A stretch of 64,000 nt of DNA from contig NZ_JACJJL010000009.1 of NCBI RefSeq assembly GCF_016899955.1, positions 90,716 to 154,715 of the forward strand, read 5' to 3'. Origin of the DNA: Marseilla massiliensis. Its GTDB lineage: Bacteria; Bacteroidota; Bacteroidia; Bacteroidales; Bacteroidaceae. The notes under the pieces were generated by a model. That model did not search any database. It was not told the DNA's origin and worked only from the letters and a program-made list of their open reading frames with translations. Shown here in pieces: positions 34,313 through 41,811 of this stretch. Position numbers and translations under genes: made by a program. Numbering within the stretch: position 1 is the stretch's first letter; each line of letters starts with the position of its first letter.

Positions 34313-36394
34313 CTATTTCAGGAAGTCTGTCACCGACTTGTCGGGGCCAAGGTAGAACCCTGTGTGCGGAGGCTGGTTGTAGCCCACGTTCTCTGTGGCC
34401 ACGCTTATGCGGTAAGGGATGTCTTCCATCAGGCAGTTTATGCGGTAGTCGGTGGGGATGGGGCTGACATACAGGCGCAGTTCGCCGCTGTCGGTGGTGC
34501 GCACGAGCACCTCTTCGCGCCAGTCGCCCACGATGTCGGCGCTCAGGCATGGGTTCGACTTCGTGCCGTTGTTGAACGTGCAGCCCTCAAACTCTTTGAT
34601 GAGTTTCATCCCGCCGGTTTCCCATTCATACTTTGAGACACGGTTGTGGTCGAGCATCTCGCGCAGCAAATCGCCGTCCCACCACACGGCAAAGTTGGTT
34701 GGCAACCGCATTCCGCGCAGGAACAGGGCCGTGTCGTCTTCTTCCGACTTGGCCTTGTCGGCCTTCTCCTCTTCGCTTGTGCGCTTGGGCGTTACCAGTT
34801 CTCCCTTTATGTTGCGTATGCCGTGGCTGTCTGAGCTCCACATTTCGAGCCCCGGGTTTGTCGGGTCTATGTCTGCTGCCATGCAGCGGCCCACGTCTTC
34901 TCGGCTTTTAATCTGGAAAATCACCTTCCCCGTGGCCGCGTCGCGCAGGTCGGAGCCGTCGCGCCGGTTTTCGTGGCAGTCCCACAGCTGCAGCCTGTCG
35001 GTGGTAGGGTCGAACGCCGTCAGGTGCATTGCGTCGCCATGGCCCATGCCCGTGGTGTACAGGCCTGTGCCGTCGTTGTCGACGGCCATCGAACCGTATA
35101 TTATCTCGTCGCATCCGTCGCCGTCGACATCGGCCACCCGCACGTTGTGGTTGCCCTGGCCGGCGTAGTCTTTCCACCTGCTGTCGTTGGTGTCAAACGT
35201 CCATCGGTTTGTCAGTTTCCTGCCGTCCCAGTCCCATGCGGCTATCACCGTGCGCCCGTAGTAGCCGCGGCAGAAGGCCGCGCTGGCCCGTTTGCCGTCG
35301 AAGTAGCCCATGGTGGCGAGGTAACGCTCCGAGCGGTTGCCCCTGTCGTCGCCCCAGTCGCTCACGTTTCCGCGCTCGGGTATGTACGGTTGTGAGTCCA
35401 TCGCTTCGCCCGTCAGGCCGTTGAACACCGTTATGTACTCCGGTCCCGACAGTATCCTGCCTGCTTTCCACTCATTGTAGCCCGGGTCTCGGCGTTGCCG
35501 TGGCTGCCGCCTTCCCCGCGGTCCGCGTTGCGCCCGTTGCGGGCGCCGTCCGTCGCGGCGCATCTGTTCCCACTCCTTGCGGCGCTGCTCCATCTCGGCC
35601 TGCTCCTTCTTGGCAGCCTCGCGGTTCTTGTCGAAGTTGGCCATGGCCTTGCCAATCTCCTCGCGCCAGTCGGCCTTGGCGTCGCCAATGGCGTTGCCCT
35701 TGCCGTCGATGGTGCCGTCGGCGGTCTTGACCATCAGTTCGGCGCGGCCGTCGCCGTCGAAGTCGTAGACAACGAACGGCACGTAATGTGCCCCGCTCCG
35801 TATGTTCTTGCCCATGTCTATGCGCCACAGCCGCGTGCCGTCGAGGCGGTAGCAGTCGAACAGAGTGTTGCCCGTGAAGCCCGAGTGGGCGTTGTCGTGC
35901 TCGTTTGACGGGCTCCATTTCAGTATTATCTCATACTGTCCGTCGCCGTCAACGTCGCCCACGCTTGCGTCGTTGGCCGAGTAAGTATATTCGCGCCCGT
36001 CGGGCGATATGCCCCCTTCGGGCTTCTGGAGCTTTATCGGCAAGTAGCCTTCGGGCGCGCCGGCCGCCAGCGTGTAAGTGCCGTTTTTCCCCCCGCCTCG
36101 TATCTCGTATGTTGCGTCGGTGGCCAGCGGACTGTCGTCGACATAGAATGTGCCGCCCGTGGTCAGCGGTTGCCGGTTCAGTTTCACCCCGTTGCGGTAA
36201 ATGTCGAACGGTTCGCCCTTCTTGTCGGTGTACAGCGTCCGCCAGCTCACTATGACGTGGCCTGCGTCTTGCCTCACGGCCACGACGCCCCTGTTCAGTT
36301 GTTCCCGTTGTATGTTGGCCATGTCGTAGCGTGGCTGTGCGCATGCTGTGGAACAGAGCACAGCTGCCGTCACCATTGAAAAGAGGTGTTTCAT
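34313..36394 (-). CDS. PL11 rhamnogalacturonan lyase with a basic low-complexity insertion, exported
   Basis: A protein of 693 residues with a signal peptide (about 1-19, cleavage near ACAQ). It is a standard PL11 propeller with DxDxDG calcium loops ('DVDGDGQYEIILKW', 'DFDGDGRAELMVKTADG', 'DVDGDGCDEIIYG') and the family end 'IPYRISVATENVGYNQPPHTGFYLG'. Between about 250 and 305 there is an Arg/Gln-rich stretch (EQRRKEWEQM, RAQRGPRGRRQPRQRR) that interrupts the region after the 'ADWREEIGKAM' segment and looks like a surface loop expansion. No paired GTACGA site lies upstream. It shares the reaction of the large PL11 at 22702 but lacks the repeats and tail, so it may act in the periplasm on shorter chains. 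Confidence 0.9.
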   Translation of the reverse strand: MKHLFSMVTAAVLCSTACAQPRYDMANIQREQLNRGVVAVRQDAGHVIVSWRTLYTDKKGEPFDIYRNGVKLNRQPLTTGGTFYVDDSPLATDATYEIRGGGKNGTYTLAAGAPEGYLPIKLQKPEGGISPDGREYTYSANDASVGDVDGDGQYEIILKWSPSNEHDNAHSGFTGNTLFDCYRLDGTRLWRIDMGKNIRSGAHYVPFVVYDFDGDGRAELMVKTADGTIDGKGNAIGDAKADWREEIGKAMANFDKNREAAKKEQAEMEQRRKEWEQMRRDGRRPQRAQRGPRGRRQPRQRRDPGYNEWKAGRILSGPEYITVFNGLTGEAMDSQPYIPERGNVSDWGDDRGNRSERYLATMGYFDGKRASAAFCRGYYGRTVIAAWDWDGRKLTNRWTFDTNDSRWKDYAGQGNHNVRVADVDGDGCDEIIYGSMAVDNDGTGLYTTGMGHGDAMHLTAFDPTTDRLQLWDCHENRRDGSDLRDAATGKVIFQIKSREDVGRCMAADIDPTNPGLEMWSSDSHGIRNIKGELVTPKRTSEEEKADKAKSEEDDTALFLRGMRLPTNFAVWWDGDLLREMLDHNRVSKYEWETGGMKLIKEFEGCTFNNGTKSNPCLSADIVGDWREEVLVRTTDSGELRLYVSPIPTDYRINCLMEDIPYRISVATENVGYNQPPHTGFYLGPDKSVTDFLK

Positions 36395-36786
36395 CTTTTT
36401 GACTTGTTTGGTTTTTAATCGTTGGTTGTTACTATTGTCATGGGTATGACGTTCGTCGGGATGAATGGTTTAATTGAAAAGAAAATTCAGTGGGTTTTTC
36501 TTTCCGCGGCTGTTGTATGCCTGTTGTCGCCGTTGCGCGTGGCCATGGCCGTATGCACAGGTGGCGGTTGGTGTCTGTGCGGTGTTGCGTGACAATTCGT
36601 CGGCGCTGCTTTTTGTTTTCGGTTGAGGTGAGCGAGGCCTCCGCCGTGGCCTTGTTTTTTTTGAAATCAAGACAAACGGAAATGCCCTGAAAATCGTTTG
36701 GGGGCTTAGTGTTCCATGGATTTTCGGCAGAGGCGCGCTTGCCGGTTGTGACATTTGTCGCGTGGCGTGGTCGGAACTACCGCAGA

Positions 36787-36900
36787 TGGCATTGCTGTAC
36801 GGGCTTGTTTTCGCGGTCTTGCGTGCCGTATTGCATTGCCGGATGGGCCATGTTGCATTGCCAAACGGGCCGTTTGGGGGCGCTGTTTGGCGCATTATGC
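36787..36900. repeat. 22-bp modular intergenic repeat array R3 (clearest copy)
   Basis: Three consecutive units of exactly 22 bp lie at 36819-36840, 36841-36862 and 36863-36884. The first two share the end TTGCATTGCC. The third contains the near-palindrome AAACGGGCCGTTT. Similar arrays occur at seven other intergenic places in this window. Confidence 0.7.
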
Positions 36901-36985
36901 CGGCCGGAATGGCTCATGGCGTGGCAAGGCGGTGGCTTTCAGGGAGTTGCGTGTTGGTTGTGTTTTTCGCGTTTTTCAGCCCGAT

Positions 36986-37020
36986 GGCCGGTTCGGGTCT
37001 GGCCGGTTCGGGTCTGGCCG
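36986..37020. repeat. 15-bp tandem repeat
   Basis: GGCCGGTTCGGGTCT occurs twice in tandem (36986-37000, 37001-37015), followed by GGCCG. It lies in non-coding DNA. Confidence 0.8.
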
Positions 37021-37190
37021 TGAAGGTTTCGGCCGATATGTTTCGGCAGGCATGCATGCCCGGCGCGGCATGGCGTGCCGTGGTCGGGTGCATGTCTGTC
37101 GTGGTGTCTTTCGGTTGCCCGGGGGCGTCGGCGGCGCGTTGTTGCGGCCAGCCCCGCCTTGTGGCCAGCCTGTGGCTGCGGTGGCATGCG

Positions 37191-38030
37191 CTATTTGGTG
37201 TTGTACAGTGCCTTGCCCAGCCCGGCCAGGTTTTCCTCGCCCGGCAGTCCGGGGTATTGCGCTTTCATGGCTTCTACGAATGCTTCGGGCGTAGGCGACG
37301 ACGCCAGTGCCTCTTTTATCTTGCCGAGATACGCAATCTTGAACTCTACCGCCTCTTTGCCGCTTGCGCCCCCATGGCCGCCAATGAACAGCGTGGCGCC
37401 CGACTGCAGCGACTTCCTGGCCTCGGCAATCTCGGCGTCGATGGCCTTGGCCGACGCTATCTGCAGATGTGAGGCGTGGGCCCTGGCCGGTGCCCAGTGG
37501 GTGAAGTACACCTTGCCGCCTATGGTTATGCTCGCTGCGGGGAAGTCGGTCGATGCCCCGCGGTCAAAGTGGAACGCCGTGCCGGCTATGGTTCGCGTCG
37601 TGCCGAAGGCCACCTCGGCCACGCTGCCCGTGGGCAGGCTCGCCATGGCCTCGCCGAAGGTGCCGGCAAAGCCCTTCATCATGCCACCGTATACAGGGCC
37701 CTTTGTAAACGAGCCCATGCCCTCGGCCATGAGCATCGGATGGTCGGCGGTGCTGCCAACGTGGTAGTCGGCAATCCTCGCGGCCACCGGCTTGCCCATC
37801 TTTTCGACGTAGGCGTCAAACTCGGCGGCGTTGTCCTTGAAGAGCGGTTGCTCCATTGTGACAACCGAGTCGTTGCCCTCGACAATGAAACTGGCGTCGT
37901 TCATCACGTCGTTGGTGTAGTAGACGTGCAGTCGGAAGCTGCCCATGTCGTGCACCTCAAAGCGCCCTTTCACCTGGGCCGTGGCCGCGGTGGCCACCAA
38001 GGCGAGCGCGGCAATCATCATTTTCTTCAT
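37191..38030 (-). CDS. Exported metallo-beta-lactamase-fold-like protein with reduced metal motif
   Basis: A protein of 279 residues with a signal peptide (about 1-19). The sequence resembles exported MBL-fold hydrolases, but the usual HxHxDH motif appears only as 'DYHVGSTADHPM' (His90, Asp96, His97), and later family positions read 'FTHWAPARAHASH' and 'GGHGG'. A single zinc site or loss of activity is possible. It stands alone with its own promoter. No pathway can be assigned; the fold call is moderate. Confidence 0.5.
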   Translation of the reverse strand: MKKMMIAALALVATAATAQVKGRFEVHDMGSFRLHVYYTNDVMNDASFIVEGNDSVVTMEQPLFKDNAAEFDAYVEKMGKPVAARIADYHVGSTADHPMLMAEGMGSFTKGPVYGGMMKGFAGTFGEAMASLPTGSVAEVAFGTTRTIAGTAFHFDRGASTDFPAASITIGGKVYFTHWAPARAHASHLQIASAKAIDAEIAEARKSLQSGATLFIGGHGGASGKEAVEFKIAYLGKIKEALASSPTPEAFVEAMKAQYPGLPGEENLAGLGKALYNTK

Positions 38031-38083
38031 AGTCTGTTTCTCCTTTTCTTTTGTTTTGTTGTCTGTTGTCTTGTTTCACGGTG

Positions 38084-38115
38084 CAAAATTAGCCATTGGC
38101 AGCCATACGCGCAAG
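38084..38115 (-). promoter_or_regulatory. Promoter of the MBL-like gene
   Basis: On the minus strand CTTG (38112-38115) is followed by exactly 20 bases and TAATTTTG (38084-38091). The start codon is about 54 bp further on. Confidence 0.65.
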
Positions 38116-38277
38116 AGGGCACAAAGCTGTAAGCAGGTTACGCCAAGGTTACTTTTGCGGCGCAGTGTGGCCACACTGCGAGTAGCCTTTAACTTAGGTT
38201 AACCTTGCCCCGCGCAGCCGTTTCCAACCGGCCGGGGGCAGGCCGCGCCCACCAAATACATCATCCGGCGGCAAACC

Positions 38278-38309
38278 TTTGGCCGTTTCGCCATAAATGC
38301 GTATATTTG
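38278..38309 (+). promoter_or_regulatory. Promoter of hflX
   Basis: TTTG (38278-38281), 20 bases, then TATATTTG (38302-38309): a full Bacteroidetes-type promoter, 24 bp before the ATG. Confidence 0.75.
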
Positions 38310-38333
38310 TAGCCGTTTAAACGATAATAAGGA

Positions 38334-39584
38334 ATGAAGGAATTTGTAATATCCGAGGCCAAGGCAGAGACTGCTGTGCTCGTGGGCCTTATCACCAACG
38401 AGCAAGACGAGGCCAAGACCAAGGAGTATCTCGACGAGCTGGAGTTCCTCGCCGACACGGCGGGAGCCGTCACCGTGAAGCGGTTTACGCAGAAAGTGAA
38501 TGGCCCGAGCTCCGTCACCTATGTGGGAAGCGGCAAGCTCGCCGAGATACGCAAGTATATAGAAGACGAGGCCGAGGCCGACCGTGAGGTGGGAATGGTC
38601 ATCTTCGACGATGAGCTTTCGGCCAAGCAGATACGCAATATCGAGAAAGAGCTGAAGGTGAAGATACTCGACCGCACGTCGCTCATACTCGACATATTCG
38701 CCATGCGCGCCCAGACGGCCGAGGCAAAGACGCAGGTCGAGCTGGCGCAGCACCGCTACATGCTGCCCCGCTTGCAGCGCCTGTGGACCCACCTCGAGCG
38801 CCAGGGAGGCGGCTCGGGCTCCGGGGGGGGCAAGGGCAGCGTGGGTTTGCGAGGCCCGGGCGAGACGCAGCTCGAGATGGACCGTCGCATCATACTGCAG
38901 CGCATAACCCTGCTCAAGCAGCGGCTGGCCGAGATCGAGAAGCAGAAGAACACGCAGCGCAAGAACCGCGGGCGACTCATCAGGGTGGCCCTCGTGGGAT
39001 ATACCAACGTGGGCAAGTCGACGCTGATGAACCTTCTGGCCAAAAGCGACGTCTTTGCCGAGAACAAGCTCTTCGCAACGCTCGACACAACGGTGCGCAA
39101 GATGGTCATCGACAACCTGCCGTTCCTGCTGGCCGACACCGTCGGGTTTATCCGCAAGCTGCCCACCGACCTCGTCGACTCGTTCAAGTCTACGCTCGAC
39201 GAGGTGCGCGAAGCCGACCTGCTGCTGCACGTAGTGGACATTTCGCACCCCGATTTCGAGGAGCAAATAAGCGTGGTTGAGAACACACTGAAGGACCTCG
39301 GCTGCGCCGAGAAGCCGTCGATGATTGTGTTCAACAAGATTGACGCATACCGGTGGGTGGACAAAGACCCCGACGACCTGACGCCGCCGACGCGCGAGAA
39401 CGTGACGCTCGACGAGCTACGGCGCACGTGGATGGCCAAGCTTGGCGACGACTGCATATTCATCTCGGCACGCGAGAAGCAGAACATCGACGAGCTGCGC
39501 GACGTTATGTACAAGCGGGTGCGCGAGCTCCACGTGCAGAAATACCCATACAACGATTTCTTATACGATAATTACGAGTCCTGA
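38334..39584 (+). CDS. hflX: Ribosome-associated GTPase HflX
   Basis: A protein of 416 residues. The N-terminal HflX domain (about 1-180) includes 'VTYVGSGKLAEI', 'LDRTSLILDIFA' and 'GPGETQLEMDRR', and is followed by a coiled linker. The GTPase domain has G1 GYTNVGKST (222-230), G3 DTVGFIRKLP and G4 NKID. Known role: binds the 50S subunit and splits stalled ribosomes under stress. The glycine-rich loop 'GGGSGSGGGKGSVG' precedes the GPGETQLE motif, as in other Bacteroidetes. The downstream DUF4954 gene starts 42 bp later and is probably co-transcribed. Confidence 0.97.
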   Translation: MKEFVISEAKAETAVLVGLITNEQDEAKTKEYLDELEFLADTAGAVTVKRFTQKVNGPSSVTYVGSGKLAEIRKYIEDEAEADREVGMVIFDDELSAKQIRNIEKELKVKILDRTSLILDIFAMRAQTAEAKTQVELAQHRYMLPRLQRLWTHLERQGGGSGSGGGKGSVGLRGPGETQLEMDRRIILQRITLLKQRLAEIEKQKNTQRKNRGRLIRVALVGYTNVGKSTLMNLLAKSDVFAENKLFATLDTTVRKMVIDNLPFLLADTVGFIRKLPTDLVDSFKSTLDEVREADLLLHVVDISHPDFEEQISVVENTLKDLGCAEKPSMIVFNKIDAYRWVDKDPDDLTPPTRENVTLDELRRTWMAKLGDDCIFISAREKQNIDELRDVMYKRVRELHVQKYPYNDFLYDNYES

Positions 39585-39626
39585 CGGTTGCCTTCGGGCT
39601 TGCGTGACTCATAAAAACATGGTGTG

Positions 39627-41453
39627 ATGCGTTCGCTGACAGTAGACGAGATTGAGGCGCTGGAGCGGCAAGGCTGCTCTGCCGAAGACTGGACACGCAT
39701 TGGCGTGGCCGAGGATTTCTGCCCGGCATACATACATAACGTGGCTTTTTACGGCGATGTCGGCCTCGGGCTGTTTGACAAGCAGGTCGAGGTTGACGAG
39801 GGGTTCGCGCGGCATTCGGGCATACGCAATGCCGTGTTGCGCGACGTGTCGATAGGCGACAACTGCCTGATAGAGAATGTAGGCTGCCACATCTGCCGCT
39901 ATTCCATTGGCGACGAGTGCTATATCTCGGGCGTTGGGCTCATCACCTGCACCGAGGGGGCGTCTTTCGGCCAGGGCAACGTCGTGTCGGTGCTCAACGA
40001 GGCTGGGCCGGGCAACGTGGTAATCTACGACGGGCTGACCTCGCAGATGGCAGCCTTCATGGTGCACTGCTCGGGCGACAAGGCCCTTTGGGAGCAGTTG
40101 CAGGCCATGGTGGCGGCGTTTGTGGGCAGGCGTACGGAGGGCCGTGGCACCATAGGCTATGGCGTGAAGATTGTCAACACGCGCGAGATAGTGAACTCGT
40201 GCATAGGCGATGAGTGCGAGATTAGCGGCGCCGAGCGCCTCTGCGACTGCACCCTGAGCGGCACACCCGATGCCAGCATATACATAGGCAGCGGCGTCGA
40301 GTGCGACAACACCGTGGTGCAGGCCGGCGCATCGGTGGTGGGCGGGGCCCGGCTCAGCAGCTGCTTCGTGGGCGAGGCCTGCCATGTGGGGCGCGGGTTC
40401 TCGGCAGAGAGCAGCCTGTTCTTTGCCAATTCGTATGTAGACAACGGCGAGGCCTGCGCCGCGTTTTGCGGCCCGTTCACCGTCAGCCACCACAAGGCCA
40501 CTCTGCTCATAGGCTGTGCCTGCTCTTTCTTCAATGCCGGTTCGGCCACCAATTTCAGCAACCATGCCTACAAGCTCGGCCCGCTGCACACCGGCACGCT
40601 GGCCCGGGGAAGCAAGACCGGCAGCGGCGCACACCTGCTGTTGCCCGCCCGCATAGGGGCCTTCTCGGTGTGCATGGGCAAGATAGAGACGCATCCCGAC
40701 ACCCGGCAGCTGCCCTTCTCTTATGTGATAGGCTCGGCCGGGGCCACCTATCTGGTGCCGGGGCGCAACCTGCCCACCGTGGGCACCATGCGCGATGTGG
40801 CCAAGTGGCCCCGCCGCGACATGCGGCCGAGGGTGGGGCGGCAGGCCATTGTCAACTTCGACTGGCTCTCGCCGGCTGTCGTTGCGAGCGCCATCGAAGG
40901 GCGGAGGCTGCTGCAGCGCCTGCGCGACGAGCAGGGCGACGACGCCGAGACTTACTCTTTCGGGGGCTGCCTGATAAGGAAACGGTGGCTCGTGCGAGGC
41001 ATTGCGCTATACGACATGGTGGTGCGCATTTACCTAGGAAGGGCAGTCAAGGGGCATTATTGCGAACTGCCCGAGAGCTCTGTCGGCACGGGCGAGTGGG
41101 CCGACCTGGCCGGCATGCTGGTGCCTATGGCCGAGGTGGAGCAGCTGGCCGACGACATCCGCAGCGGCACCGTTGACGAGCTGCAGCTCGTCGACGACCG
41201 TTTCATCAGTCTCAACGAGGCGTACGATGACTTTAAGTGGAACTTCACATACAGGCTTGCGCTCGATTACTATGGGCTGGATACGCTGTCGGCCGACGAC
41301 ATCGACCGTATCACGGCCGACTATGAGGCAGCGCGCGCTGAATGGATGGCTGCCGTTGGGCGCGACGCAGAGCGCGAGTTTGCACTCGGCGATGTGGACG
41401 AGGGGGTGCTGGCCGCCTTCCTCGACAGTCTGGAGGCGCAAGGCGTGGTGTGA
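39627..41453 (+). CDS. DUF4954 family protein, left-handed beta-helix type
   Basis: A protein of 608 residues from ATG 39627 (a GTG directly before it is in frame). The N-terminal two thirds show repeating short beta-helix-like motifs ('VLRDVSIGDNCLIENVG', 'YSIGDECYISGVG', 'SCIGDECEISGAE') of the kind seen in hexapeptide-repeat sugar-nucleotide or acyl-transferase proteins. The family is common in Bacteroidales but has no settled function. The C-terminal 200 residues are helical. No signal peptide is seen, so it is cytoplasmic. It follows hflX closely; a functional link is not established. Confidence 0.85.
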   Translation: MRSLTVDEIEALERQGCSAEDWTRIGVAEDFCPAYIHNVAFYGDVGLGLFDKQVEVDEGFARHSGIRNAVLRDVSIGDNCLIENVGCHICRYSIGDECYISGVGLITCTEGASFGQGNVVSVLNEAGPGNVVIYDGLTSQMAAFMVHCSGDKALWEQLQAMVAAFVGRRTEGRGTIGYGVKIVNTREIVNSCIGDECEISGAERLCDCTLSGTPDASIYIGSGVECDNTVVQAGASVVGGARLSSCFVGEACHVGRGFSAESSLFFANSYVDNGEACAAFCGPFTVSHHKATLLIGCACSFFNAGSATNFSNHAYKLGPLHTGTLARGSKTGSGAHLLLPARIGAFSVCMGKIETHPDTRQLPFSYVIGSAGATYLVPGRNLPTVGTMRDVAKWPRRDMRPRVGRQAIVNFDWLSPAVVASAIEGRRLLQRLRDEQGDDAETYSFGGCLIRKRWLVRGIALYDMVVRIYLGRAVKGHYCELPESSVGTGEWADLAGMLVPMAEVEQLADDIRSGTVDELQLVDDRFISLNEAYDDFKWNFTYRLALDYYGLDTLSADDIDRITADYEAARAEWMAAVGRDAEREFALGDVDEGVLAAFLDSLEAQGVV

Positions 41454-41811
41454 CGCTCTGGCGTTGCCGCGCATTCACGCCGGGCATCATGCCGCATGGC
41501 GCGATGGCTTTGGCAAATCGGTTTTTGTAATATTTTATGTTTTTCCGGGCTGTTCCGCATAACGTGCTGACAACCACCGTGTTGCAGAATGGCCGGCCCT
41601 GCGTCGCAAAACGTGCCGTATGGCATGCCAAAACGGCGCGTTTCGCACGCCCGAACGGGCTGTTTGGCAGGGCCGAACCGCACCGGCAGGGGCACAGGGG
41701 GCTTTGTGTAAGCAATTCGTCAGTGCCACGTGACACCCGGACAACCCGTATGCCGCAATGCCGACCTGCATTGTGGCTGTTGTGACAATCAATCAATAAC
41801 ACAATAAGCAA
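41454..41811. other. 358-bp non-coding stretch
   Basis: It contains the modular repeat array R4 (41600-41680). No clear -7 box for the M16 gene was found. Confidence 0.6.
41600..41680. repeat. 22-bp modular intergenic repeat array R4
   Basis: Units begin at 41608 (AAAACGTGCCGTATGG), 41630 (AAAACGGCGCGTTTCG) and 41653 (GAACGGGCTGTTTGG), 22-23 bp apart. It belongs to the same family as R3. Confidence 0.65.

Larger units (their letters stand above)
36395..37190. other. 796-bp non-coding stretch
   Basis: It includes the 22-bp repeat array R3 (36787-36900) and a 15-bp tandem duplication (GGCCGGTTCGGGTCT at 36986 and 37001). Open frames here are GC-driven, with no recognisable product. Confidence 0.6.
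38031..38333. other. 303-bp divergent promoter region
   Basis: It holds the minus promoter of the MBL-like gene (38084-38115) and the plus promoter of hflX (38278-38309). Nothing else is seen. Confidence 0.7.

Noticed and set aside
36819..36884. 22-bp repeats as a CRISPR array
   Set aside because: The units are adjacent without unique spacers, diverge strongly from each other and have no cas genes nearby.
36762..37472. Open frames across the 36.4-37.2 kb gap
   Set aside because: They run through the repeat array and into the antisense of the MBL-like gene, with no plausible protein signature.
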